Origin: Latrodectus hesperus
Lineage: Eukaryota; Arthropoda; Arachnida; Araneae; Theridiidae
Length of the DNA: 64,000 nt
Reading direction: 5' to 3'
Assembly (NCBI GenBank): GCA_037975125.1
Contig: CM075857.1
Coordinates: forward strand, 20,348,997 to 20,412,996
The position numbers and the translations under genes are program-made. Below, piece after piece: positions 10,380 through 21,084 of this stretch (position 1 is the first letter of the stretch; each line of letters starts with the position of its first letter). A model generated the notes under the pieces. The model had not been told where the DNA came from. It did not search any database and saw only the letters and a list, made by a program, of their open reading frames with translations.

Positions 10380-11510
10380 GAAGTATTTTATCATGCATTC
10401 TGAAATTAGATAAATTTCATTATAATTAATGCTCATAATTATGTTAAAATAGTGCTGTATTTTTTATTTATTATTTTTTTTTTTGAGGAAATGTGGTAAA
10501 TATGAAGAATGTGCTCTACATTAAGAGGAAGTATGTATGCAGAGATTGCTCGCTGTTTTTAGAGGAAGTATGTCACATTTACACATACTCTGTGTTTCAG
10601 TATCATTTTTAATGAAGGAAAAGAATAAATAATTTACGGTGAGTGAATGATCGATGAATAGTTTATGACGACATGAAGAATAATTAGTTTATGATACATG
10701 ATTATAATAAGAAACTTAAATTATGATGAATAAACATGGTTTTAATGATACAAAAAATATTTAATGTGTCCAATGACACTTTGAGAATTAAGATATTTCG
10801 ACTGTAAAAACCAAGATACAGTTGCTTAGGGGATGAACTATTTAAAATTGTAAAAATTTCTCAGCTATTTATTGACATCCTAGTACACATAAAATCATGC
10901 TTCATAAATTTTACTAAGAAATGCATGAATTGGAACCCAAATGAAAAGATATGAAATCGCTAATTATTTATGTTAGTCATGTTTGGCAAATATACGTCAA
11001 ATTCGATTGGATTTCTTGTATATATGATGTATACAACAAATTTAATTAAAACTGGTTACGAGTTTAACATTTTGCTCTTTTACGCTCTATACGTATGAGT
11101 AAAATAGGTACTGTTGTAATCCCTATTAGGATTTACTGTAAAAATGAATGCGAGTAAGTTTTATTTTTAGATGACAACATTGTGTGAAGGAAACATTAAC
11201 AACATTTATTTAAATCAAAGAGCACAGCACATCACAAACATTAAAACACTTATTTCTTTCGACATTCATATATTTTCAAAACATAACCGTTACCGACGTT
11301 CTATCTTTTTCATCTGTTGCCAATCCCGAACACAGAAACTTACCTCTCGTGGAGTATGCTCGTGACGCAAATGGTACGTTTTACTACTAGGTAACGAATA
11401 TAGAGGCTTAATAGTCACTTTTTATATATGCATGCATAACTATATAGACAAGCTCTGGACTATACATTAAGGTTAACAAGTTTGAATGCATGTTTATCCC
11501 CAAGCGATTC

Positions 11511-11745
11511 GTAATTCTGAACCACGGTCAGGGGACGAGGTCAAACCTGAGATGGCACTCTTCTTTCCATATCCACGCCCCACCAGTGGAAGGATTTTGG
11601 ATGTCACAGATTAACGTAGAACGTGCCAACCTATGGAGCTGACACAAGTGATGGGGGAACGTGGTCACCCTCCCAATCACGGACCTCAGCAAACGGTGCT
11701 TCAGGTCGTACGGAAAGCTGTGCATAAAGTTATTGAGAACTCCCA
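11511..11745 (-). mobile_element. SINE-like repeat, family D fragment
   Basis: GC-richer segment homologous to 60105-60475 in the same orientation and to 14350-14660 and 62425-62755 in the opposite orientation. Shared landmarks are a CACGCC-ACACC block, a GGA-GGA-TTTTGGATGTCA block and a GGTCACCCTCCCA block. The tRNA-like head seen at 60400-60475 is absent, so this is a 5'-truncated copy. Confidence 0.65.
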
Positions 11746-11858
11746 GAGCTTTATATACAGGTGGTTATCAGATTAATGGAAACTGTGAATATAAGGAACG
11801 TTTTTGTATTCTCTTCGTAAGTATTAAAATTAATAATAGATACCAGTTTTTATTAATA

Positions 11859-11963
<105 letters not shown>

Positions 11964-12009
11964 TAGTATGTGATAGCATTGTGGAAGTCCTGTAGGTTCT
12001 TTACATTTT

Positions 12010-12475
12010 AAATTGTGAAAAATGTCTGGCCTCAGAGATTTTCCAAGAGACCAAACAGTCAAAATGGTCGCTTTGCTGGAGCAAATGCGAGGGAAATATT
12101 CCAATTGAAATTTTAGGTCAAAGGTTTATCCAGAGACGCAAATTTTATTTCCGGCAGAAGATGGAATTTTCAATTATGATAATGCTACTATCCAAGCAGC
12201 GGGACTTTTCCACTTCCGATAACACGAGGATAAAGTTAAACACTGTCATCACAGATATTTAACTTCAATATAAATGAACCTCTATGACCTAGTTTAGAAC
12301 GTTCAATGTGGATTCGGTATCCTCCACCGGCATCTCTCCCAGAACTTTTAAAGTATCTTCATGAAGACTGAAATGATACTCCTCTAAACCATACTCAGCA
12401 CTTGAAAGAATCGATTCCAGGGTGAATTCAAGCTGCCTTAGATGCCAAAGGCGGATTTACGCCATTTAATAATAT
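12010..12475 (+). pseudogene. Tc1-like transposase relic, internally deleted
   Basis: The N-terminal part reads MSGLRDFPRDQTVKMVALLE, resembling the helix-turn-helix start of Tc1-like proteins. After a gap the C-terminal end reads HLKESIPG, a stop, then IQAALDAKGGFTPF, matching the usual ESMPRRVQAVIDAKGG ending of the family. The catalytic core between them is almost entirely lost. The MSGLRDF frame starts about 60 bases after the (TA)n array. No TIRs were identified. Confidence 0.6.
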
Positions 12476-12479
12476 ATTT

Positions 12480-13195
12480 CTTAATAAATCTAAGGATTTT
12501 CCATTGTTTTGTGTGTGTGTAAACCATTTGTACATGCCTCAAGAAAACATCTTAGCTGAAAAAATTATTTTAAGTTTTAAATTTTTGATTTGTATATAGT
12601 ATTATATAAAAATAGTAACCTATTTATATTTAAATGGTATAATAAAGAATCTGTGTACAGAAAAAGGCGATTGATTTTAATTTGTTTGCCGCTTTGCACT
12701 TTTTACCACTGTCTAAAATCTACTTAGTAAACTATGACTTGAACCCTTTCAGCAACGAAAGCTGATCACAAAATTAAGAAACAAGCATGTTAATCTCGAT
12801 GTCCGAAATGAAAATATTTGTTGCCTCGCAAATGAAATAATTGAGTGAAAAATTTGAAAAATTCTCTTTTCCAAATAATAAATGTTAATAGAAAGCAAAA
12901 AATCATTAACAGTCATTTAATAATCTTGACATCTGGTTTAAAGCATTCACCCCCAAAAGCTTCTACATTTAATAGAGATTATTTAGAAAGATGGATTTTT
13001 TTTAATACTGACCTAGTTGTTTTACGATTGCAATATTAATGCAAATACAATTATTTTGACTTTTATGATCACATTTTTAACAGAGAATTTATTATTTTTT
13101 ACGTCGTATGCAGAACATACCAATAAACTATTAACAGTGCTTTCGAATACAATCCTAAAAACACTAGAGGCAATTTTCCACTTGATTAGACTTGG
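12480..13195. other. AT-rich non-coding stretch
   Basis: No supported gene. The open frames at 13017-13355 (+) and 13022-13315 (-) overlap an inverted-repeat cluster and lack a recognisable domain. Confidence 0.4.
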
Positions 13196-13198
13196 ATT

Positions 13199-13298
13199 AC
13201 ACATTACCATTACTTTTGGTATTGTCACCAAAAGCAATGGTAATGTGTTAGGAATGATAATAGACCATCGCAAAGGTACCATTGCTTTTGGTGACAAT
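13199..13298. repeat. three-part inverted-repeat cluster
   Basis: About 22 bases at 13199-13220 pair with 13227-13248 (one mismatch). Overlapping this, 13221-13241 is a perfect 21-bp reverse complement of 13278-13298. One core sequence (ATTGCTTTTGGT and its complement) is thus present in alternating orientations three times. Confidence 0.85.
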
Positions 13299-13392
13299 GA
13301 AAATATATTACACAATAAAATAGGGAGAAAAACGGAAATTGGAAAAAGTAGTTAATGATAAAATTTATTTATAATAAAAAAGCAATTTTTGT

Positions 13393-13868
13393 TGTTGTTG
13401 TTGTTGCTTATCCCCGACTGGCGTGACAGTACCATCACACCAGCCCCAAGAATCCAAAAATAGTCAGTCTCTTAAGCACCACCTCCGGTCTCAACTCCAT
13501 GTCTCCTCTCTCACACCCAATGCACTGGAAAATATGAGATGGGGAGGCCTGAATCACTCGACATTTGGGACAGAGAGGGTAGACCTTGGTACCAGAGACG
13601 TGTCTCTGAGCAAACAGGTGGACACTTCGTAGTCTTGTCAGAGCCGTTTGGCTGCTTCTATTGTGTTTACCCACTAGTGCGGAACCAGGATGTTTGCATG
13701 TGTACCATTCGTGGGTAGGAATGATATCCCTAAAAGTAACATCGATAGCCATCCTAACTTTAGAGGTCAGCTCTGAGGACGACAAGCATTCTCCAATGAT
13801 GATTTTCTGTAGGCTTCCATCCTTGGCTAACTGATCCGCAACGTCGTTCCCATACACATTAACATGAG
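13393..13868 (-). mobile_element. 5'-truncated LINE tail with 15-bp TSD
   Basis: A retroposed 3' fragment of a non-LTR retrotransposon. A 15-bp direct repeat (AAAAGCAATTTTTGT) flanks it at 13378-13392 and 13869-13883. On the minus strand it carries the end of ORF2 and finishes with an (AAC)n tail (13393-13405 on the plus strand as GTT units). The exact TSD suggests a fairly recent insertion. Confidence 0.88.
13435..13868 (-). pseudogene. LINE ORF2 C-terminus (RNase H tail and zinc knuckle)
   Basis: The 140-codon open frame is the tail of a jockey-like reverse-transcriptase polyprotein. It starts inside the RNase H fold with GNDVADQLAKDG, the block that carries the last catalytic Asp. It continues with EWYTCKHPGSALVGKHNRSS, then QTALTRLRSVHLFAQR, and a Cys/His cluster CPKCRVIQASPSHIFQC, the zinc-knuckle-like motif common at the end of these proteins. 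The reverse transcriptase and endonuclease parts are missing through 5' truncation. The frame is intact, which fits the exact TSD, but with no promoter or start it is non-functional. Confidence 0.85.
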
Positions 13869-13883
13869 AAAAGCAATTTTTGT

Positions 13884-14349
13884 GTTATGTGGCTTATTTT
13901 ACCACTTGATTTTGTCTGTCTCTCAGAAGAGTACTCAAAAATACGCTATAATTCCCTTTTCTGAAACAGAAACATGAAGAGGAATCCGAGAGCTTCGCTG
14001 AAAGAAAAAGTATAAAACTTTCTCAAGCAGTCACTGCAGCTTAAAATCATTTCAGTGCACACAGTATTCATTCAAATACATTAAAAATCAAAAAGTAATT
14101 TTTACAAATAAATTTTGCAAATTTTTGAATGCACAAAAAATTATTATTGTTATTGATGAATTAACTATAAGCAACCATTTCAGGTTTCGCCAACATGGTT
14201 TCCCATTTCTAGCATCAAACCAGAAAACTTTTTACCAGAATTATTTTAGATGGGAGAGTCGATTAAGCGGATAAAATAATGCCAAAAACCATCCTAAATA
14301 ATTTCATCGTGTAGCACCATAATTATTTCCATGTTACTTCTACTCTTTA
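13884..14349. other. non-coding stretch, nothing recognised
   Basis: AT-rich; no domain, repeat or RNA signal supported. Confidence 0.4.
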
Positions 14350-14660
14350 AAGCAGCTTCAGTGACTCAGTAGCTTCACGTCGCCTCCCGTTGAGATCAGC
14401 AGAAGAAAAGCATCATTTTCCGGGGGTGGAAAATGGGGACCACATTCCCCCTCATACAGTTGATAGAGCTCGGTAGGTTGGGGATATGTCCACGCTCGTC
14501 TATCACATCCAAAGTCCTTCCGCTGGTGTGGCGTGGATGTGGAGAAGAAGAGTGTCAGCTTATATGACCACCTGACATAATTCAAAATGACGAGGCTCTT
14601 GGTGATGTGAGAGTAGAACAAATCCGTTCACTTTAAGGTACAGTCCAGGGCTAGCCTGCA
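14350..14660 (+). mobile_element. SINE-like repeat, family D
   Basis: Homologous to 60105-60475 (opposite orientation) and 62425-62755 (same orientation). Landmarks in order: a TTGAGATCAGCAG-like block, GCATCATTTTCC, CCACATTCCCCCTC, GAGCTC, ATCACATCCAAAGTCCTTCC and GGTGTGGCGTGGATGTGG. The tRNA-like head is not preserved. Confidence 0.65.
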
Positions 14661-14776
14661 CCGCTATGTATGTATTATTTAAAGGAAAATAATTTCATGT
14701 CTTAGGAAATTATTACAAATTCAAGTAAATCAATAATCAAGGATTTTTGTTTTCCTATTGAAGAAGCTTTGCTTAC

Positions 14777-14779
<3 letters not shown>

Positions 14780-14849
<70 letters not shown>

Positions 14850-14863
14850 GCATGTATGTGTGT
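14780..14863. repeat. (TA)n with (GTAT)n edge
   Basis: About 29 TA units run directly into imperfect GTAT and TGTG repeats, typical of microsatellite decay. Confidence 0.97.
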
Positions 14864-15500
14864 GTTTCAAAGAAAAAATTTTACATTTGCTATAACAAAT
14901 TTAAAATTTTTTAATTATTTTAACTTAAAATTTTAACTACGAAATTTTTAAAATTAAACTTTTTTTACTTAAAGCATCTTTTATAAAATGCTTTAAATAA
15001 ATTTATAGATAAAAAAGAAAACAATAAGTAAAAGTGCTTAGTAAAAATCATAAGTTTCAAAATAAATATAGAAAATACTGCCTATAGGTAGCGTTGAAGT
15101 CACAGCAAAATATCTAAAAAAGAAAGAGTTCTTAGATTGCTTTATGCAAATAATTGTTGTGATCAAATCAAAATCAGCCCAAAATGCGTGAATGTTTATT
15201 TTAATCTAAAGCATAGTTTATTTTTAACAGAAATAGATCCTCATACGTGGATTCTTCAAGACTGTCTAGTGTTATGGGGTGGCCGAATGTTATTCAAGAT
15301 TTATGTTATAGGAATTTTGAAGAAAACATAAATTTTGGATTTCTTCATAGAAAGATTGCTTTGAGGATGAGGCTTTTGCTAAATAGGATGAATATGGCGA
15401 CCCATTTATGCTTATTTCAATAAATTCTTGTTCAGTAAATACTTTTTATAATATTTAAGAAGAGTTCTACAAAAAAATGCAAAAATCATTAGAGCTATAC

Positions 15501-15574
15501 CTGTTGTCGCCGCTTGTTCCCGCCTTGCAATTTCAATGAGAGGACTGGACGACTTTGCAAAACATTTAGGGGAA
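15501..15574 (-). CDS. weak candidate exon or old coding fragment
   Basis: Minus strand: TTTACAG, then 74 nt of GC-richer sequence, then CAG-GTATAGC, an acceptable donor. One frame is open and protein-like (SPKCFAKSSSPLIEIARREQ, then AATT). It starts in phase 1, so it cannot directly follow the phase-0 exon at 18947. The frame is open beyond both putative splice sites, so an old repeat fragment is equally possible. Confidence 0.2.
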
Positions 15575-15970
15575 CTGTAAACTGTAATTGTAACTATTTT
15601 TTACAGGATAAAGGCGCCAATGATGTGTATTGGTTGTATACTTCAAACAAAAAAACAAACTTTTAAAGAATGTTATTTTCATTTTTGACGTAAATACAAG
15701 TATTTATTGCTTCTAAAATGTAGATACCATTGTTTAAAAAACTACTAATTTAAAATATAATTTTACGTTTAATTCAACTGCAACTAGCATCAAATGAGTC
15801 ACCATCAAAGCCCTTTGAAAATCCTTCTCTTCATTCCATTTGGTATTCGTTGGACAAATGAGTGATTTATTAATAGCAAATATTGATGTCACCAACAATA
15901 CATCGAATAGCTTCTTTCTTTTGGATCAAGCTCAATAATAATAAATTGTTGTTAAAACTGTTGTCACAAT

Positions 15971-16020
15971 CTATTAATCTATAATTACTTCTTAAAAAAG
16001 AAGTAATTATAGATTAATAG
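15971..16020. repeat. 23-bp perfect inverted repeat, 4-nt loop
   Basis: The arms 15971-15993 and 15998-16020 are exact reverse complements separated by AAAA. Confidence 0.92.
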
Positions 16021-16384
16021 CAGCCATCGTTTCCCATTAAATCGATAAAGATATTGCTTACCCATGTAAATATGTGACGAAATTTTTGAAAAATATTTCC
16101 GAATTGAGAAATTTTTCTTACATCGGAATTGAAAAATTTTCCAACTTTTTACGAATGCTTATTGAACACACAGACTTCTAATTAATTAATAACACTCCAA
16201 TTGCAGAAAAAAAATATTAGATCATGGAATATATAATTTTCTTTTATTTCTCTCAAGGAAAGTTTTTGTAATTAATTATATACTATATTTTGTTTTTTCA
16301 GTAAACGTTTACGTTAATTTCGTTTGTCGATCATTGTTACAGAATTATTTCAGTTTAAATTCAAATAGTTCTGGACTATATAAA

Positions 16385-16501
<117 letters not shown>

Positions 16502-16619
16502 TATGTCCACTAAAGTCCCTTGCCACCCTCTTGAATTCGGAACGGCTGCTGCTATATTCATAAAAGTGATGTCTAGATATAATAAAATAGCCATGCGCTA
16601 CTGAATGAAACCACCTACC

Positions 16620-16633
16620 ACGCCACCTGGTGG
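16620..16633 (-). promoter_or_regulatory. CTCF-like motif in the left TIR
   Basis: The minus strand reads CCACCAGGTGGCGT, which fits 13 of 14 positions of the CTCF consensus CCASYAGRKGGCRS. Occupancy is inference. Confidence 0.35.
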
Positions 16634-17012
16634 AAAACTGTGGGATTAGCATTCACCATTCGAAAACAGAACAAGATAGGTAAAAAAAGTGATTTACAAA
16701 GTTGTAGAGCATCCTCGATTTAGTACGAAAAGATACTTGTAGGCATTAATGTGAAGAATACAACGATTAAAACGCGCATTTGTTGTTTCGTGCTGTGACG
16801 TGGAACATCGTACGTGTGCATATTTAAAAAAACAAAAAATCGTTTTCGTGATTACATTTTTCCCTTTTATTTCGAAATGGGAAGAACGGATGTATTAAAA
16901 ATTATTCCAACAATTTGTATGCAGTATGCAAATACATAAGAAACGTCACGCCTGTTCACCTGAGACAGCTATAAAAGAGACATCTTCTTGGGGCTGTAGC
17001 ATGTTGATGCTC

Positions 17013-18019
17013 ATGGTCATGGCTGAGTATTCCAAAGCTGATTATTGTGAGATGGTTTTATTGTACGGTGAATGTCGATGCAAGGCACGATCAGCAGAAA
17101 GGTTACCGCCAACGTTTCCCTGCAGGCCCGCATCTTTCTCATCAAACCATCCTAACTGTTGTAAAACGCTTAAGGGAGACAGGTTGCGTTACTAGTCTAC
17201 CTCGATCTGGCAGACCAGCTAAGGTAGGACGGCAAGTTCAACCGGATGAGGTATTAGCATATGCCCTCGCATATCCGAAATGCAACGTAAGAGAGATCAG
17301 TTAACACTGTGGTCTTTCCAAAAGTCAGGTTTGGAAAATCCTAATCGAATCAGGTGCTCATCCATACCGACCTATGCATGGTGCAACTGCGTCATGAATC
17401 AAATACAGGTCCAGCCAACATTCTTGGCAGATATAATGTGGACGGAGGAAGCATGCTTTTCACGGAATGGCATGTACAATAGGCAAAGCACTCATTACTG
17501 GGCGCTGGAAAATCCTAAATGTTTCGTCGACGTTCGACATCAAATGCGGTATGCTATTAACGTTTGGTGCACAATTGCGCAATTTACAATAACAAGCTGA
17601 TGGGTCCAATATTTTACAATGGCACGTTAACGGGTGCACGATATTTACAATTGCTACTGAAGGTAATACCCGATTTTGTGGAAAACCTGCCGTTGTTTAA
17701 TCTTAAGAATCCATGGTTTCAACATGACGCCGCGCCTGCTCACAAGACATCTCCAATGAAGCAGTACCTCGTCAAGGAATTAGGCAACCAAATACTAGGG
17801 TATGGCAGTTGCGAAGAGTGGCCTCCACGTTCTCCTGATATAATTCCAGTGGACTTTTTCCTGTGGGGATACCCGAAACAGCAGGTGTTTGCGACAAAAA
17901 TTGCAGGACCTTAAACGACGCATTACGGTCACGTGTTCCAACGTGTGCAACGTGATCTTCAAGCGAGGATATAAATGTGCATTGCAGCTGACGGTGAGAA
18001 GTTTGAACATCTTAAATAA
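17013..18019 (+). pseudogene. mariner-like transposase (frameshifted)
   Basis: The start MVMAEYSKADYCEMVLLYGE matches the N-terminal helix-turn-helix domain common in insect and spider mariner-type genes. LSHQTILTVVKRLRETG and a GRP linker follow. The catalytic core has WTEEACFSRNGMYN, where relatives have WTDES (the first Asp is changed to Glu). Next come GPIFYNGTLTGARYLQLL, FQHDAAPAHKT with the second Asp, and EEWPPRSPDIIPVDFFLWG with the third Asp, 36 residues later. The C-terminus runs LKRRITV to FEHL-Lys and stops at 18017-18019. Frameshifts lie near 17105-17125, 17305 and 17590-17600, a linker segment near 17300-17390 is disturbed, and there is another frame change near 17890. The element needs transposase from elsewhere to move. 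Confidence 0.85.
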
Positions 18020-18237
18020 AATATATTGTTATAACTATTTGTTTTTTTCTTTCTTAGATTGTTTTGTCACGTCACAGCACGAAACAGCAAATGCGCGTTT
18101 TAACCATTGTATTCTTCACATTAATGCCTACAAGGTATCTTTTCGTACTAAATCGAGGTTGCTCTACAACTTTGTAAATCACTTTTTTTACCTATCTCAT
18201 TTCGTTTTCGAGATATGAATGCTTATCACACAGTTTT

Positions 18238-18251
18238 CCACCAAGTGGCGT
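18238..18251 (+). promoter_or_regulatory. CTCF-like motif in the right TIR
   Basis: The plus strand reads CCACCAAGTGGCGT, the TIR counterpart of 16620-16633 with one G-to-A change; it fits 12 of 14 consensus positions. The two motifs point away from each other because they sit in inverted repeats. Confidence 0.3.
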
Positions 18252-18374
18252 GGTAGGTGGTTTCATTCAGTAGCGCATGGCTACTTTACTATACCTAGAC
18301 ATCACTTTTATGAATATAGCAGCAGCCGTTCCAAAGTTAAGAGGGTGGCAAGGGACTTTAGTGGACATACTGTA

Positions 18375-18946
18375 TATATGTGTTTTTGTTGTGTGTATCA
18401 TAATTTTATCTTTCAGATAAAAACTATAAGTTCCTATTTTCTATATTTCTTAAGATTTCATGCATTTACAATAAAGTGCAACAATTATCTAAATCTAAAA
18501 CTAAATATTTATTTGGTCCACTCCAATGATTATAACAATGTAAAAATACAAATCGTAAACGAAATATATATTAAATACAAACGTAATTCCATAATCATAA
18601 TAAAGACTTTCAAAATATTCAATTTTCAGATATTGCTGTTCCAATTAGGGATAGTGTAAGTATTCCATAGTCTCAATTTTTCACCAATATATGTAAGGTG
18701 TATTTATAATTGAAATGTTAATAAGCGAAATATATACATATTTAATAAATAATAAAGTTGTAAAATACTTATTATTTTTTAATATGCACATGACAAATCC
18801 GTAATAAAAGTTAGCAGTGTTGCTATAAGCTTATCAACTCGCAAGGCCTAGTTATCCATAGGTAGATGTTAATGTTAGATCAACCCAGAAAGACACTGCT
18901 AGTAATTGGTTATTTGAAACCCATATGATGAGAAATATTTTCTTAC
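18375..18946 (-). other. probable first coding intron (3' flank of exon)
   Basis: AT-rich, no coding signal. It lies directly downstream, in the minus-strand direction, of the exon at 18947-19086 and starts with its GTAAGA donor. Confidence 0.5.
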
Positions 18947-19086
18947 CCTGGTTCGACCTAGTAGCAGAGCGTCCATCTCACTGTCCCTGGTGGGAGGTTC
19001 AACAGGAACTGCTGTTTTAACAGGTGAGCTGACGGTTCCCAAGGAACTCATGCTGCTTCATCACTCAGCAGGATGGTTTCCGAATC
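18947..19086 (-). CDS. start-codon exon of an unrecognised host gene
   Basis: Minus strand: a TGGTTTATTTTAG acceptor, then a 140-nt exon, then a GTAAGA donor (18941-18946). Coding starts at the ATG at 19051, with A at position -3. An in-frame TGA lies six bases before it and the other two frames are closed upstream, so this ATG is the natural start. The 35 codons begin MSSLGTVSSPVKTAV, continue with PVEPP and end ALLLGRTR, finishing in phase 0. The exon is about half GC in a background near 30%. The sequence is Ser/Pro/Thr-rich at first, like a disordered N-terminal tail, with no signal peptide or membrane segment. I do not recognise the protein. The 35 nt before the ATG would be 5' UTR, so the promoter and at least one upstream exon lie at higher coordinates. 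The next coding exon lies below 18941 or outside the window. Confidence 0.8.
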
Positions 19087-20411
19087 CTAAAATAAACCAT
19101 TATTGCTCGCTTCTTCCAGTGAAATGAATCAAATCAAAAACAAGTTACTTGAAAATTCCTTCACATTTATTAGGCGAAAAAATAAGTTGCCGCTAAACTT
19201 AATTTTTAATAATCAGTCTTTTTAAAAAATTAACGGAACTTCAAAATCAAACATTTAACGATTTTATTCTTTAAATGTTGAGTTTGGGTAGGCACATGTT
19301 GTGTTTGTGTTTTGCGATAACATTAGCACACTCTAGAATATTAGTTTAATATTTTTTGCATAGTTTTTAACTGAAGTTGGAGCTTTGTAGGAAAAATTAT
19401 CAATTAAAAAAACTTTCTATAAGCATATATAACCAAAATAATTATCTTATTTAATTGACTAAATCATACATAGTAAATATGACTTAGCTAATTATCTGAT
19501 ATATGATCAAAAGTTGTAGTAATAGTTTATAATGTCAAATCTTTCATACATAGTTATAAAAAGAATTTCAAGCCATAATATTCCTTTCGATTACTATAAT
19601 TAGTCCTCTAATTTATCTAAAAATTTTAATTTCTGAGTAACTAATTAATGTATCTTAATAATTCAGCAAGCAAAAGCATTGTCGGTTTCAAATAGTTGTT
19701 AATGATTATAAACAGGTAATTAATGTAGATTATATATTATCTACATATTAATTATATTTGCAAAAAGAAATTATTTTTGGAGAAAACAAGTTTCTTAAGA
19801 CCCAATGTACTGATAAATAAACTGATATAAAAACATTAATAATAATGGCATTGTTTTTAGAAGTCTAGAACGAGATACAAATTGGTAAATTCCATAGTTA
19901 TTCAATTATCGTTATTTCAAATAATTGGAGATTTTATTTTGACTTTAACAATCTATTTTGACACTGCCTTAAAAACAATAATTGAAAAACAAAAATGACT
20001 AGAAAAGCAAAACATTACGATTTGTTGTAATGAAATTTATTTCTAAAAATAAGCTAACAAGCAATGTTTCAGAAAAGCTGAAATGTGTATTTTTTCATCT
20101 TTAAGTTGATGTCTTCATAAATTTCGAGTCCCTCTATAATGGCCGATTTATAAAAGAGACTTTACCATTCGAGAAAGGAACTAAAAATCAATTGTAAACA
20201 ACAGAACCCAATTTGTTACTGAAGATGTGCGTTCTCATAGGAATTACATCGAAAAAATATTTACGTGTTATTTCAGGAATCTCCTATTTTTAAACGACTT
20301 GATAGTCGTTAGTATAGTAAAAACACATTTAGCCTTTTTTTTTCGATGCTTATGCATATCAATAGTTTATAATTCATTTTAGAGCAACTGCATGACAATG
20401 AAAAACCAGCA
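19087..20411 (-). other. probable 5' UTR intron
   Basis: AT-rich and without coding signal. It lies upstream (minus strand) of the start-codon exon, whose AG acceptor is at 19087-19088. No upstream exon or promoter could be identified. Confidence 0.45.
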
Positions 20412-20479
20412 TCAGTAGTACAAGCTCTGAAAGCGAGAAAATCTATAAAAAAGGGTAGTAATAGTTTGATTCATATTAC

Positions 20480-20700
20480 ATGACGTTTTTATAAATAGAA
20501 GAACGATATGATTTGCTCTGCAATTTGTTGGGCCATATCTGGTGGCAATACATACAAATCCATGTCTAGGTACGACTTTAATATTGTTTGAAAATACCTC
20601 CTGAGGGATAATTGTCCAATTCTCCTCAACCATTTGCCATAGTTCATCTTCCAAGCATGGACTTAACAATCTATGCAAACGCTATTATAGACGACTCTAA
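20480..20700 (-). pseudogene. Tc1-like transposase C-terminal relic
   Basis: On the minus strand the frame contains MVEENWTIIPQEVFSNNIK followed by VVPRHGFVCIATRYGPTN. This matches the last section of Tc1 transposases (a Trp-x-x-IPQE helix, then MPRR-x-x-x-V-x-A-x-GGPT). The catalytic core is missing. The fragment abuts a (TA)n array at 20718. Confidence 0.55.
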
Positions 20701-20715
20701 CATTTTTGGATTATG

Positions 20716-20717
<2 letters not shown>

Positions 20718-20787
<70 letters not shown>
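20718..20787. repeat. (TA)n microsatellite
   Basis: About 35 uninterrupted TA units. Confidence 0.97.
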
Positions 20788-20791
<4 letters not shown>

Positions 20792-21084
20792 TCACAGTAG
20801 CTCGACAATCCTATTCGAAGGTCTAAAGTGCCCATTCTTGGGTGATAATATATATAATCTAATATATAAAAAAACTTCGATTACATAGTTGAATTTTGAT
20901 AGCGGCTTTAATTTGCAGTTAATAACTGCAAATTTATATCTTGTTAATAAGGTTATTTTTATCATTTTGAATTATTCCCAGAAATGAAAAGCCTTAACTA
21001 ATATTGTATATAAAAATCATGACTTTTGATAATTTTTTGTGTTTATCTCTTCGAATAACTGTGATTGAATTTAATCAAAATCTC

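Larger units (their letters stand above)
7371..11160. other. long AT-rich stretch without genes
   Basis: Low-complexity AT-rich DNA. It contains hairpins at 7824-7917 and 10271-10379 and a poly(A) tract at 9015-9050. Open frames here (8466-8675, 9423-9722) are rich in Ile, Leu, Lys and Phe and show no domain. Compatible with intron or intergenic sequence. Confidence 0.5.

Noticed and set aside
13017..13355. Overlapping open frames on both strands
   Set aside because: They coincide with an inverted-repeat cluster; no domain and AT-driven composition.
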